Assembly (NCBI GenBank): GCA_020726505.1
Contig: JAHLEZ010000022.1
Coordinates: 992,001 to 1,056,000 of the forward strand
DNA length: 64,000 bases
Direction: 5' to 3'
From: Leptodontidium sp. MPI-SDFR-AT-0119
Lineage: Eukaryota > Ascomycota > Leotiomycetes > Helotiales > Leptodontidiaceae
Shown: positions 35,007 to 46,800 of the stretch, piece after piece
Layout: each line of letters opens with the position of its first letter
Numbering within the stretch: the first letter of the stretch is position 1
The notes under the pieces: model-generated
The model's input: only the letters and a program-made list of their open reading frames with translations
Told to the model about the DNA's origin: nothing
The model's database searches: none
Made by a program: the position numbers and the translations under genes

Positions 35007-35277
35007 AGCTTCGACCGCGGTGGTTGGCCGAAGCTGGAAACTCATCCGAGCAGAGATTGGATATCGTCGTCATGTCCAGGAACTGCCTTGCAATCCGGAA
35101 AAATAGACAGCTTTTCATCCTAACGACCACTCCACCGGTGCTGCCGCTCCAGAAATGTTAAGATGAACATGAAGCATAAAGGCTCGATGATTTCCAGTAT
35201 GAGTGAGTTCGTTCTTAGCAAGCCATTGAGTTCTCTGCTCTTTCTTCTTGACATCAATACTTTGATATCAGTCCAAG

Positions 35278-36812
35278 ATGCGTCTTCATCTGCCAGCACT
35301 CCTCCTCGTTGCATCGACAACCCTGTCGGCTGCAAATCCAACTTGGCAGGCTTTGCAAGAATGGGCAAAGAGCTCTGGGGGAAAGCAAGCACCGCAGCAT
35401 ACTTCTTCGCGGCCAAAGATCTCTTGCCATCCAAAGACCCCTCACAGGCCCCCACCATCTCCTCCTCCACGGAACAAAGTCTGTTATGTCAAGAGCCACA
35501 ACGACAGTATCAGCGATGACTCGAAATATGTCATGGACGCTCTGCACTCTTGTAACAATGGCGGTCATGTGGTTTTCAAGGAAGGGATCAAATATACGAT
35601 TGGCACTGCCCTCGATCTGACCTTCTTGAACCACATCGATATTGGTACGAAGCTTCCCCACCGGTTCATTGCCCTCAAGGCCCTCGACTAATTTTGATAT
35701 GCAGACATTCAATCATACATCCAGTTCACCAATGATACTACTTACTGGCAAGCGAACTCGTTCCCATTCGTTTTCCAGAATGTTACCTCGTTCTTCAAGC
35801 TCGGAGGCAATGACGTGAACATCTATGGTGGTGGAACAATTGACGGGAACGGCCAAGTGTGGTATGATGCTTATGCCGCCAACATCTACACTCTCCGTCC
35901 AGTCTTGATTGGTATCGATGGACTTCACAACTCGATCATCAGCGACCTGGTCTTGCGATATTCGCCCGAGTACTACTTCTTTGTTGCCAATTCCACCAAT
36001 GTGGTATTCGACCACATCGACATTGCAGGTGGAAGCAAGTCCAATAACCCAGCAAAGAACACCGACGGATGGGACACATACAGGAGCTCAGACATTGTGA
36101 TTCAGAACTCTGTTGTCAACAATGGTGATGGTAAGAATCTTCGCCTCTCGACCAAACATGTACATGCTAACCGAGCAAGACTGCGTCTCGTTCAAGCCAA
36201 ACAGCACCAACATCCTCGTGCAGAATATGTGGTGTAACGGATCTCATGGTATCTCCGTCGGTTCGCTCGGACAATACGTCGGTGCGTACGATATTGTGGA
36301 GAATATCTACGTTTTCAACACATCATTGCACAATGCAACCGTAAGTGAAATAAGACCTCAAGAAGACTTTAAAGCGCTAACAAATCTAGGATGGCGCGCG
36401 TATCAAAGTTTGGCCAAACTCACCAACCGCACTCAGCGGCGATCTTCAAGGAGGCGGAGGTGACGGACGAGTCAACAACATCACCTACGACCAGATGGTC
36501 ATAGACGCAGTCGACTATGCCATCGAAGTTGATCAGTGCTATGGCCAGAAGAACCTCACTCTCTGCCTAGAATTCCCATCTCCATTGACGATCACCGATA
36601 TCGTGTTCAAGAACTTCAAAGGCAAAACCACGAGCAAATATCAGCCTCAGATCGGGACGTTCGCTTGCTCGAGCTCAAACGTTTGCAACAACATCGTCGC
36701 TTCAAATATTGATGTTGTCAGCCCCAATGGTACTGACCAGGCGTACTGCTTGAATGTGGATCAGAAAACCTTGGATGTGGAGTGTACTACGGTTTTCAAG
36801 GGGTTTAATTGA
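35278..36812 (+). CDS. Exo-polygalacturonase, glycoside hydrolase family 28
   Basis: This secreted enzyme removes galacturonic acid from pectin chain ends. Four exons read 35278-35644, 35705-36130, 36180-36340 and 36390-36812, giving 458 aa. The protein begins with a signal peptide ([21 protein letters not shown]). A proline-rich segment precedes [20 protein letters not shown], then the beta-helix. All four GH28 active-site blocks are present: NTDGWD, DD in NNGDDCVSFK (formed across intron 2), the HG in [15 protein letters not shown], and RIK in DGARIKVW. The [14 protein letters not shown] and [11 protein letters not shown] context matches fungal exo-PGs (PgxB/PgxC type) rather than endo-PGs. 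Several N-glycosylation sequons occur, as expected for a secreted protein. CreA-like sites upstream suggest glucose repression. Confidence 0.92.
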
Positions 36813-37990
36813 TTCATTGTAGGAGAAAATAATGTAATTAGAGCAATGGCGAAGAAAAACTTCAAAGGCTGTAATTTGCGATTGAGTGATGCGCCCAAAT
36901 GGAAATTGTAAGTGCAACGTGAAAAAAAAAAGGCCCCACCAGGTTTAAGTAGAGGATGAAATAGGAGCCAAATTTGAAGCAACTGATCGCCGAGGAAAGA
37001 GAAAATAGACACTTGACTGACAAGAGAACGCTGTGCGAGAGAGAAGTGACGCGAATTACCGTGTGGAAGACAGCGGGGGTTCTATGATGAAATAACAGTG
37101 GAAGGTGATTAATAATACAAGATGTAGAGAGAAATGAAGGAATATAATTATGGAGACTGAGATAACCTCGCGACCAAGCACCTCAAGAGACTGAAGAAGA
37201 AGAAGAAGCTACTTTCCTATAATTTTCTTGCATTCAATAATGGCCAACTGAGGAAGGTGTGAAAGTGACTTTGGCTTTTAAGCGAGAACTCGCCTTGTCA
37301 CTTTTGAAGTAAACAATTCGAATCACCCAGAAAGGTGGATCTAAGAGGTCAGAGAGTAAAATGTCTCGTAATCCTTGTATCTCTCATATTTTTTATCCCA
37401 AAATTTACTATGTGCCTCAAAGACCTTACGCGTTTTCTCAACAGCCTTGCGTGGTTGAGCGCTCTTGGGACGACGCTGGATCCGACTTCCACCACAGACA
37501 CCAAGTCTTCCCGATTCGTTTATCAAATCCTACCATTCCCGCCATACTAACTGGTTCTATCAAAACATTCTGTAACACACCGAGCAAACCTCCTAACTAC
37601 CTCCAACACAGGAATAAATCAATATACGCACGTGATACCTCCCTAGCGCGACAGCCTCACCTGGCACAAGGCTGCAGATGTCCGCAGCCGCTGCCTGTTC
37701 AACACCACCAGACACAAACGCATACCTACCTTATCGTCCACGACATGTATTGACCGCCCTGGCAATGCAGACACGCAGCTCTTGTTTAAAGATTCATGTA
37801 AGTCCCCGCATCCTCTCACTCAACAGTCATAACCTACATGGAGATCCTGTTCTGATTAGTTCCAGTTCCACAGCCTTGTCTGAGCAGCCGACGGACGCGT
37901 CTGTGATTTTATTTCAGGCATCACAAATCCCCCTTCCACGAAACGGACAGCGACAGTCTTCTCCTCACTCAATAAGAAGCGGATAGCAGC
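36813..37990. other. Intergenic, nothing recognised
   Basis: 3' flank of the polygalacturonase gene and 5' flank of the XLF gene, both on plus. It includes a GAA run near 37194-37207. The 130-codon frame at 37361-37753 has no features, and no splice model connects it to XLF. Confidence 0.5.
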
Positions 37991-39889
37991 ATGGCATGGT
38001 CTCCGCTGCAACTGTCGCCATCTGCCGGAGCACATTTACCGCCACTGCTCATCTGTACAACATTCACGGCGAGCTCGTTTGCAGTACACCTGACGGACCT
38101 CACATACATCTGGAGCGAATCTCTCAACCGGGCTGCCATTGTGCAACGCAGCCGAGAAGAGGCGACCAGCATAGACCCGAGTGAGGAGGGCCAATTGAAA
38201 ATATTCCTGGAGAAGCTCAAGCTCGGCCTTGCGCGCGGGAAAGGCACGACGTTAGCACTCACAATAAACGGCGATTCGGATCGGCCCTCTCTTGTACTCA
38301 GCGTATCAGTGGACCTCCCTGGAAGACTTGCCGCTCTACAATGGCCTGTCCGACTTGCTGCGGCACCGCAGGCCCTGTTGACGAGTCAGTTGACAGTGCC
38401 AATGTTGCAAACGTTGCATGCACAGGTGCGTGAGAGGGCTAGCTTGGTAGATGTGCTGAAAGATAAAGATCATGTTATACAAAAGCTTTTGGATAAGCTG
38501 GAGGAACAGGGCACCGATCTAGGGCAGATATTCCCTCAGGCTGCAGGCAAGGTCGGACGGAAAGTGGATCGGAAGAAGGCAGAGGACAAAGTGAGGGGTA
38601 TTGTTCGATTCGATATGGATGCTTGGCGGAAGGGATTGAAGCACGAGCAGCCAGAGGACACATCGAAATTGATTGGCGAAGTATTTGCTGAGCAAACGGA
38701 CTTTACGAGAAACGTGATTCCCGCCACTTCAGATGAGCAGGAAAGTTGGTGGGAGGACATCAAAGGATTGACGGTGCATCTTGATTCTGGCAAGATATCG
38801 ACGAAAGGTCCTTCGAAGAACAACAAGCCCAAACCCCAACCAACTTCTCTAAATAAGGACAAAACTCAGGGGGAAGATGATGCTTTCCAGACCCAATCGA
38901 CACCTCCACTTGAGACCACAACCTCAAAATCGCCACCTTCAAAACAAACAAAGCCCGCCGAAATAGATACATCCACGGACGATGACGACGAAGATTTAGA
39001 CGCACCGTCCCAACGCTCTAGAGTCCCAGACAGTTTCGCCACATCGCCACCACCCGCATCGCCCAAACCCTTACACAAACTGGGCGGCTCCCTAGGCAAG
39101 AAGACCGCTGCTCACCGACCCATCCCACGCCCTATACACAACAACAATGATGAAGAAAGAACAGCCGACGAATCAACATCCAATTTTCCAAAACAAGAAG
39201 ATGCATTTCCACCTCCATCTCCAACTCCCGAACCGATCCCAGTCCCGAACCGCCATCAAATTAAACTCGGTAAAATAGGAAGCAGGAAAGCGGCTCCTCC
39301 ACCCCAATCTGAGCTTGAACTTGAACCTGAACCTGAACCTAAACCTAAACCTAGAAACGAGCTCCAACTCTCCTCTTCCTCCTCAACCGAAGAAGAAGAT
39401 GTAGTCGAAGACAAACCCCGCTCTCCCACACCACCACCCGCCAGTCCCAAACCAAGAAAAGGCAAACTAGGCCGCATAGGCGGGAAGAAGAAAGCCGCTA
39501 CCCCCTCTATCGAAGAACAAGACGCAAACCCAGAAGCAGAAGCAGAACGAAAATCCACGCCCCCCAGAACGTCTCCCAGCCCAAGCGCAGCAACAGCAAC
39601 TCCAAAGCGGAAACTAGGCGCTCTAGGAGGTAATAGGAAGAGTAAGAATACGAATGCGCATAAGAGAGAAGAGGGCGTGAAAGAAGAGGATGAGGATGAG
39701 GGGGGTAGTAGTCGGAGAGGGAGGGGAAGGGGGAGTTCACAACCTGCGATGGAGCAGGAGAAAACGAAGACGCCGGAGCCGGAGAGGAGAGAGACGTCAC
39801 TGGAGAGGGCGGATAGGAAGAGAGATGCGTTGAAGAGGGAGTTGGAGGAGAAAGCTAGGGCGCCGGTGAAGAAGAAGAGGAAATTTTGA
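37991..39889 (+). CDS. XLF/Nej1-family non-homologous end-joining factor
   Basis: This nuclear protein bridges DNA ends with ligase IV during NHEJ. A single 632-aa frame starts MAWSPLQLSPSAG. The N-terminal head domain carries the family signature FAVHLTDLTYIWSESLNR followed by IDPSEEGQLKIFLEKLKLGL. A coiled-coil stalk follows at about 145-185 (LHAQVRERASLVDVLKDKDHV), then WWEDIKGL. The C-terminal 380 residues are disordered, rich in P, S, K and E, and much longer than in yeast Nej1. They contain four copies of a KLG-x-x-G-x-x-K/R motif and end in KKKRKF, which resembles the basic plus terminal-aromatic Ku-binding motif of XLF. A run of EP/KP dipeptides comes from a 6-bp repeat near 39313-39352. 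It is convergent with RTC1. Confidence 0.85.
   Translation: MAWSPLQLSPSAGAHLPPLLICTTFTASSFAVHLTDLTYIWSESLNRAAIVQRSREEATSIDPSEEGQLKIFLEKLKLGLARGKGTTLALTINGDSDRPSLVLSVSVDLPGRLAALQWPVRLAAAPQALLTSQLTVPMLQTLHAQVRERASLVDVLKDKDHVIQKLLDKLEEQGTDLGQIFPQAAGKVGRKVDRKKAEDKVRGIVRFDMDAWRKGLKHEQPEDTSKLIGEVFAEQTDFTRNVIPATSDEQESWWEDIKGLTVHLDSGKISTKGPSKNNKPKPQPTSLNKDKTQGEDDAFQTQSTPPLETTTSKSPPSKQTKPAEIDTSTDDDDEDLDAPSQRSRVPDSFATSPPPASPKPLHKLGGSLGKKTAAHRPIPRPIHNNNDEERTADESTSNFPKQEDAFPPPSPTPEPIPVPNRHQIKLGKIGSRKAAPPPQSELELEPEPEPKPKPRNELQLSSSSSTEEEDVVEDKPRSPTPPPASPKPRKGKLGRIGGKKKAATPSIEEQDANPEAEAERKSTPPRTSPSPSAATATPKRKLGALGGNRKSKNTNAHKREEGVKEEDEDEGGSSRRGRGRGSSQPAMEQEKTKTPEPERRETSLERADRKRDALKRELEEKARAPVKKKRKF
39313..39352. 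repeat. Coding 6-bp tandem repeat in XLF
   Basis: Degenerate repeats of GAACCT/AAACCT encode alternating E-P and K-P pairs in the disordered tail of the XLF protein. Length variation here would stay in frame. Confidence 0.8.
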
Positions 39890-40246
39890 GGGGAGCTGGA
39901 AGGGGGAGGGGAGTTAAGCTTGTTGTATTGGATTTGGATGTGGATGTGGATTTGGTTTATACCCTGGATAAGAGAGATATGATGTTTGGATATTGTTGAT
40001 TTGATATGTGATTGAGGTTTGATTCATGTGAAATGTTTCTTGTATTACGCATTATGGCGAAGTTCTCTACCACTTCATCTGAACTGAAGTACCTGTGACG
40101 TACCCAAGCCTGAATTCAAAATCCAAACGCCATCAATGTAACCGCCAAAGGGTATCATCACCACTATCTAACGCCAAATCCCATGTCTCATCATCCATCC
40201 CATATATACTCCCAATGCATCTCATCTACCCTTCCACCCAATACCT
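39890..40246. other. Convergent 3' region between XLF and RTC1
   Basis: This 357-bp spacer holds both 3' untranslated regions. A short TGTGGATGTGGAT repeat lies near 39935-39952. No gene. Confidence 0.6.
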
Positions 40247-43200
40247 TCAAACCTCCTCACTAGGCGTAACCAGCTTCACACTCTTCTTCCTCTCCAACCC
40301 CCCACTCCCACCACTCAACCCATTAACCCCAAGCGCAACCCTCACACCCTCCACAGCCGAACTCTGTTTAACCTCCCTCCCATCCCTCCTCACCGGGGTC
40401 CCCACTCTCCCACCCGCCCCTCTACTCCCCTGTCTCGAATTCTCTCTTACAAGCATATCAAGCTCCTTAGCTCTCGCAGCCTTCCTCTCTTCAACCCTCT
40501 GATTCCTCCATTCTCCAGGTAAACAAGGATGTAAACACCCCTCCAATGGACAGCATCCACCAGAATACTTCTCACCCTCCTCGCCCTCCGCCCCTGCATG
40601 CCAGGCTTGCATACAGGCACTATGTCCACCATGGCCACAGCCGGTACATACCCACCAAAGCGCAGCTTCAAGCTCGACATCCCCATCCTCGAAGTCCAGC
40701 TCATCCGGTAGTTCACGATGCTGGCAGATCGTGCAAGGGTCTATGAAGTGTCTACAACGTGGACATTTCCACACGGAACCTGGGATCAGGGGGTCATTCT
40801 CGATGGGCTTGTTGCAGTCTGTGCAGTAGAATCCGACTTTGATGTTCTCTTGTGCTGTGGCGAAAACAGCTGGGTATTGGGGCACGCAGAGGTTTCGGAG
40901 GAGTGCCGCTTCGGTGAATAGTTTCATGCTGGTGAGACGGTGGTGGTATTGTCGCAGGATGGCACCTGCTTGGATCCCATCTATTGCGGTGGAAGGGAGT
41001 AGGGGGCGAAGTAGTAGCACCATTGCAGCGGCGTTCAGAGCACTGTTTTGTGCTTCGAAATCGATTGTTCGCTGGACCAGGATGGTGGGATCGATAGGCT
41101 TGCTGAGGAAGTCAGGATCATTTGGCCAGGGTAGAAAGTCGCTGTCGATGATATTAGGATTCTCGGATGTTTTTTCAGACGTAGTTGGACTAATTGGCTC
41201 TTCTTCGACTTGGTACTGGTTCTTGGCGGGTGTTGTATCGATTCCTCTGGGCGCAGATGCTTCGTGGAGCCTGAAAACTGGAGGTGAAGATGCATTGTGC
41301 GGTCTTCCATTTCTCACCCCTCGGCCTTCGTGCGATTCCGGTGTGAGATGTCCTGGAGAACTTCCCTCCGTTGGAGCATCTGAGTCAATACTTGGACGAT
41401 GTCTCGGACCAAGATGGTGGCTATTCTCCCAGGTTGAAACCCTCTCTCTGAGCACTTGTCTTTCTTCCTGGTTCACGCTCTGACGATCACTGTCCGATGA
41501 CCCCAAAAATTTACTTCCGTGAGAGTCAGCTGAAGTCGAAAACATCTGAAAACTCTCAGCTGAATCATGACGCTGTGGTTGGATTCTGGGTGGATGTTGA
41601 GGCTGCTCATGATAATCCAAGCGTAGCGGAGCCTTCCTGACAGGAGCGGCAAAGTCAATTGCGGGTGAAAAGGACTCCATCCCATAAAAATCATACCCTT
41701 CGATGCTAGATGATGATTGATCGGGTGACTGTTTCGCGCCGGGTACAGGAATAGGGCTTGGGGTTTTGGGATGGACGGGCTCAGGAAGGATCAGATCATC
41801 GTCAACCATCATTGGAGTATGCATGGCCTCTCGTGTCTCATGGACGATATGATCCCGCACAGGGCGCACAAGCGGTGTAGCAACATTAGATGTGCTCTCG
41901 ACGTCTTCTTGGATCAGGGACATTCCGTGCCGATGCAGAGCACTGTCATGAGAGGACTGTGGGCGAGGTAATCTTCTCGGCGTTTCTTCTCCTCTATCCG
42001 TTTCGGCTCTTGACTCAAGCGCTGTATTATCTTCTGGTTCTCTGTTGGATGGAGGCTTGACAGTCAGACGTGATTGACGATGGAATTCAGCTCGTCTACT
42101 CAGTAGCAGATTCATGGTGTATGATAGCAGTCGCCATGTTTGAGCCAAGCGGAAATATCCTACATTCTCAGCAGTTCGACCATACGATTCCATGATCATT
42201 GTTGCACGAATATTTGCAGGCTGTGAATGTATGTCAGGATACGCCGTTTTGACCATCCGCATGAGATACCGGTTCGTAAAATATTGGTACATCGTCCGCT
42301 TAGCTGTTGATGGTGCATGACCAATAGCCATGACCTGCTGAGGTTTATACGTCCCAGTGACTTTCAGACCTTCATCAAGTGACATGACTTTACCATCAGC
42401 AAACCCGATACTGGTAGGTGGAGTTGTACTAAGTGATTGGTTACGCCCACTATGTCGTCTTCGATGGCCTTTCTTCAACCTCGGTCCTAGGAAGCTGCCA
42501 ACAACATCTTCTTCAGAGTCACTTCGACTAACACTCAAGAGAGGGCCACTGCCGTTGTGTTTGAAGCCTGGGGATGATTCCGGCGAAGTGATTGAGGGAC
42601 GAGACCGCTTAGGAGCTTGCCGTGCTTCCAACATCATGAGAACGTCCCCCATTGGCGAAAATGCAAAAGCCGAGAGACTTCGTCGCTCTATAAGCTGAGG
42701 TACAAAGGCAACATCTGTCTGGGTGAAGTGGCCCTCCTTATCAACACTCCACAGCAGATCACGAGAATTCCACACGAGTGCAGTCGGAGCACTGTTCCAT
42801 TGCTCAACCTCTTTGAACGGCAATGCAGATCTTGCTAGATCCCATATATGTACCATAGAGGTCTGATTCCTTCCTGCATTTGAATCGTCATATGCAACTG
42901 TGACTTGCGCGGCTCTCTTTCCCTGAGCAGTAGCAGACCAGCACGCAGGTCGCCATGATACCCTTGAGATTGGAGCGGGTGTGACAAATGTATACCTTGG
43001 CTTCTGGGTTCTATCTCCCTTCTTTGACAGATCCCATACATGGCAGGTCTGATCTATGCCGCCGCTGATCAGATGTTCGCCGTCTGGATGCCAGGAGATC
43101 GAGAAGCATGAGCTCGTATGCGCAGTAAGCTTCAATACAGGTGCCGTAACTTTGCGAATGTCCCATTTCTGAATCACTCCCGCATCCGTACAGCATGCAA

Positions 43201-43867
43201 ACTCCATACCATCCGTTGGCGACCATTTCACATCCCGAACCGCGTCCGCGTTGCACTTGAAAGTTGCCAGCGCCTTGAACGTAGGATGACCGTGTCGGCT
43301 CTGCTGGAGGGTTTTCAGGTCCCAACTCCTCACAGTCCCATCTTGGCTCGCAGATAAAAGCCAGTTGTTCCGGAATGGACTTATGTCGAGCTTGTGGACC
43401 TGCCGAGCATGCTCTTGTATGCGACCCACCTCGAGACCTTCCCCTCTCCGGTTGAGATCATAGACTGTTATTCTTCCATTCCCACAAGCCGTAATTATGT
43501 AAGAGTCCAGATCGCCCCATGACCACTTGACAGCCCGTATGTTGAGTTGCTCCGGCGTTGCAGCAGACGGATCGTGGGCATTCGCATAGGAAATGATGAT
43601 CGCTCGGAGGTCCAGCTCCTCGGTGATCGTGGGTCCATCTATTCTTAAGATCTTGAAGACCTTAGAACCGGCGATGACAGCCCTTAACCCATCGGAAGAT
43701 CTGTCAAGACAGGTAATAGGAACTCCTGCTGAGTAGACAGATTGCTGCGATGCGCTCGGTCGTAGCTGAGGGGAATCGAGGGTACTCGTATCGATGCTCT
43801 CATTTGGGGTAGAAGTTGCAGTTGGCTGTCGAAGCAGCTTCCTCATAATATTGCTCTTTGCATTCAT
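40247..43867 (-). CDS. RTC1: Rtc1 / WDR24, SEA complex WD40-RING protein
   Basis: This is a subunit of the vacuole-associated SEA complex (SEACAT; GATOR2 in animals), which controls TORC1 signalling in response to amino acids. A single intronless frame gives 1206 aa from the Met at 43867; the frame is open to 43894, and a Met 9 codons further upstream is possible. The N-terminal beta-propeller (about 35-400) has WD repeats such as LLSASQDGTVRSWDL and LISGGIDQTCHVWDLSKKG. A long disordered, Ser-rich centre (about 430-1000) follows. The C-terminal zinc module has CTDC, CPRC, CTICQH, CTGCGHGGHSACMQAWH and GCCPLEGC, matching the RING-like end of Rtc1/WDR24. Length agrees with fungal Rtc1 proteins. 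No sequence breaks were seen. Confidence 0.9.
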   Translation of the reverse strand: MNAKSNIMRKLLRQPTATSTPNESIDTSTLDSPQLRPSASQQSVYSAGVPITCLDRSSDGLRAVIAGSKVFKILRIDGPTITEELDLRAIIISYANAHDPSAATPEQLNIRAVKWSWGDLDSYIITACGNGRITVYDLNRRGEGLEVGRIQEHARQVHKLDISPFRNNWLLSASQDGTVRSWDLKTLQQSRHGHPTFKALATFKCNADAVRDVKWSPTDGMEFACCTDAGVIQKWDIRKVTAPVLKLTAHTSSCFSISWHPDGEHLISGGIDQTCHVWDLSKKGDRTQKPRYTFVTPAPISRVSWRPACWSATAQGKRAAQVTVAYDDSNAGRNQTSMVHIWDLARSALPFKEVEQWNSAPTALVWNSRDLLWSVDKEGHFTQTDVAFVPQLIERRSLSAFAFSPMGDVLMMLEARQAPKRSRPSITSPESSPGFKHNGSGPLLSVSRSDSEEDVVGSFLGPRLKKGHRRRHSGRNQSLSTTPPTSIGFADGKVMSLDEGLKVTGTYKPQQVMAIGHAPSTAKRTMYQYFTNRYLMRMVKTAYPDIHSQPANIRATMIMESYGRTAENVGYFRLAQTWRLLSYTMNLLLSRRAEFHRQSRLTVKPPSNREPEDNTALESRAETDRGEETPRRLPRPQSSHDSALHRHGMSLIQEDVESTSNVATPLVRPVRDHIVHETREAMHTPMMVDDDLILPEPVHPKTPSPIPVPGAKQSPDQSSSSIEGYDFYGMESFSPAIDFAAPVRKAPLRLDYHEQPQHPPRIQPQRHDSAESFQMFSTSADSHGSKFLGSSDSDRQSVNQEERQVLRERVSTWENSHHLGPRHRPSIDSDAPTEGSSPGHLTPESHEGRGVRNGRPHNASSPPVFRLHEASAPRGIDTTPAKNQYQVEEEPISPTTSEKTSENPNIIDSDFLPWPNDPDFLSKPIDPTILVQRTIDFEAQNSALNAAAMVLLLRPLLPSTAIDGIQAGAILRQYHHRLTSMKLFTEAALLRNLCVPQYPAVFATAQENIKVGFYCTDCNKPIENDPLIPGSVWKCPRCRHFIDPCTICQHRELPDELDFEDGDVELEAALWWVCTGCGHGGHSACMQAWHAGAEGEEGEKYSGGCCPLEGCLHPCLPGEWRNQRVEERKAARAKELDMLVRENSRQGSRGAGGRVGTPVRRDGREVKQSSAVEGVRVALGVNGLSGGSGGLERKKSVKLVTPSEEV

Positions 43868-46800
43868 CTTAGCAGATGTGCGCCAACAATTCAAGGAGGC
43901 ATAGTATTCGTGCGCATGCTGTTTGTTGCAGTCGCTCTGGATGAATTCGAAGCTCTATCAGCTCCAGTCTGAACCTCGAGCATTCTGCCACTCTCACCGC
44001 CTCAAGTTACTGCACAGTAACATTGGCTCTTTGATTGGCCCGTTTGAATCCATGATAAAAGTGACAATTTCGGAGCCAACCTTCAACTAATTAAATTTTC
44101 CATGTGGTTTAACTGTCTTTGTGCACCAGTTTTGGAAGATCGAAGGTAGACTTGACTTTGATTCTACCCAATACCTGCCAAACTCGCTTCCCTCCTTGTC
44201 AACAAGACTACCAGCACCTCACTCTAACTTTTCAACAAAAATAAAACTTATAACCAAAAGTATGCTTATGTCTGGCTATATTCGTCACATGTTCTGAGAG
44301 TGCTCACTGCCTAAGACTGATAGCAGGATCCATATGCTAAAGAATTCCGTGAGAGTGTAAACACGGTCCCCCTCGCCCTCCATACCCCGAGGAAGAACTG
44401 AATCAACTTGACAATTCCGAATACCGCTTTGTGATCTCCAAGCCCAGGAACGAGTAAAATTTTGTTTGCATCAGCAAATTTATTTCTACGTAAAGGGTGT
44501 TGGAAACTTGACAAGTGATTAGAAGCTAGAAAGAGACGGTAGTGAGTTGGAGACATGACCACGACTGGTGAGAGGTATGAGAACACGGCTCCATCTTTCA
44601 AATTCCTTTGCAAGCTCAGTCATTTATAGTACAACCCGTTATATACGGCTTCATGTCTATGTTAATAATGGCCAATCTATTCCGGAGACTCGTGATCTTT
44701 TTATCGATATAAGCCAAATAAGTTTAAAGTAAGAGGGGCTAGAATTTCTCAAGATCAACCCAAAGGTCCCTCTAATTCTCAAACAAAAGTCCTACGTCTT
44801 TGGAGGCGAAAATGAAGCTTTGGCTGCCGCCCAAGTATTATGGCGCTTGCCAAGGCTGTTGAGAATTACTCTTTTACGGAATTCACGACCGACAAAGCAT
44901 CGGTTTCTTAGACTCGGACAGGTAACTGGAACTTTTCAGTGCTTTCTGAAGCAGATTTACTTCTATGTAATTCTGAAAGAATGGTAATTCCAAGTGCCCA
45001 AGAAATATGAACTTGATACATCTCGAGGTAAAGAGTGATTCAGGGGCTCGGCTAAGAACTCGCTTCTGGGTGGTGAGGCCAGCATTTGTTTGGAAACAAC
45101 TACCTCAGACCCAGTGCCATTGTATAATTGCCTAGATGATTGCTGCTGTATTGGATCTGGCAGTTAATCGCTTAAATTCTTCTGAATATCTCGGGACATT
45201 TTAAAAATTCGAGACCAACTGCAAATTTAGAACCAACTGGTTATTGTACGCTGGTAGAGAGATCTATCTATCTGCTCAACATCCACTCCCCCGTTCAGAG
45301 TCAACTATCAACACTTGTGAAACATCCATCCATCTCTAATTATTCTATACAAAAATACACGAGCAAAATCTGCTCAAACATTTCAAAGCCTTGCCCCATG
45401 GAAAACAGCCTACTTTCCTTTCCTTTCCTTTCTATAGTTTACCGGCCCGCCCCGGCGTGGCTTTGGCATGCAAGTTGCTTTGTCAACATTGCTCGCTTCA
45501 TCGCTCTTTCGCTTCACAAGAATGGTGTTCATCTACAGGCGAGGCTAGTAAAATCCTCCGATCCGATGTTGTATGTAATACTGCAAATTGGAGAAAAACA
45601 ATTCTAATAGTAAAAATAGTAGCAGATGATTAGTACAGGGAGGGATTTAGAGGATGTGGTGGGGGATGGATTTCTTGGTGTTGAACTTACCTTTTGACCC
45701 CACTCTTCGGTGTGTGGGTTCACTTTAACCCTCCGAAGTGACTTACTTTCACGGATTGAATTCGCATTCTTTCAAATCTGAATTCTATCTATCTATCTGT
45801 ATGTATCTGTAAAGATGGTTATAAACACGTCTGATAACCCTGTTAATGGGCAGTGTTTTGTTTATTCGCTTTCTTTTTTGTGTTAAAAAAACGTGCCAAC
45901 CTTTTTGTTTCACGGAAATCTTCCAGTGTCGGGGGGAAAAGATAAGATTAGATCCTACTGTAGAATGCGCAATGCTACATAAGTTATTTTCTGCTACTTG
46001 AGTTTCATCTTTTTCCCTTTTCCTCGGGGACATAAGATAAGAACGGAATTGCCCCTCCAGTAAGCAGTGGGTACATTCCCGAGTCAACTTTGAGCTTTTT
46101 CGGGCGGTTCTTACCTCAATGCCGGGCCAAATCTATCCACATTAAGAACTCACATTTGATATGATTTTGACAGGATAGGACATGTAGTGTGAACAAGCAT
46201 CTTAATTATTCCGTATGTGTCATAGCTCGTCTTTTCCTTCCCACGTTGTTGAGATGACATGTCTGAAACGAGTAGGTTATTCGGCTCTTCCTATTTTGAT
46301 GGTACGGGACCAAATATAGAATATGGGGTTACACAGATTGCAAAGCGCAATGCGCTGTTAAGTCGTCCCGTCGGTCAATCGAATCGAATCGTCGTCATGA
46401 TGTCAGTCTGAGACTGTTCGTTCGTTCGTCGATTCCGTTTGGCTGAGAGGAGCTGGGGATGTAGTCAGCACACTCTCGTGTGAGCTTTTTGAGCTTAGCT
46501 ACAGCCCTCTCTTTTACCTTGCCGAAGAGTCGAGTTGAAACGGCTACAAATGCAAGTAGGTGGTAGCGCACTTCAGGCTCCGAGTCGTGATGTCTACTGG
46601 GGCCAATGATCTTTCAAACTAGAGCTAGAGCTAATGCGAGCTCCTCAAACACGAACCAGGGGAAAAACTAAACTCAAGAAGCCGCAGTCGTTATCCCATC
46701 GTCCACCAATCCAATGCAGTCGATGAGAGTTGAGTTGAGTGGTAAGCATGCTCTACCCTGCTCATTATGGAGGCACATGTACAGTACAGACATCATTCAA

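Larger units (their letters stand above)
31910..35277. other. Long non-coding stretch, forkhead 3' flank to polygalacturonase promoter
   Basis: About 3.4 kb with no recognised gene. The longest frame (33675-34211 plus, about 178 codons) has no family features and a composition unlike the flanking genes. TATA-like elements occur at about 33079 (cttataag) and 34138 (cataaaagg), each without a clear coding frame after it. A 19-bp palindrome lies at 33035-33053. The right end holds the polygalacturonase promoter with a cluster of CreA-type sites (separate entry). Confidence 0.4.

Noticed and set aside
37991..43867. XLF and RTC1 side by side as a DNA-end or telomere module
   Set aside because: RTC1 is named from a yeast telomere-capping screen, but its main role is in the SEA complex. 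The two genes are convergent and unrelated in function, so adjacency alone is not evidence.
46378..46431. Short regular repeats suggesting a CRISPR-like array
   Set aside because: The units are contiguous 4-5 bp microsatellites without spacers, and the genome is fungal.
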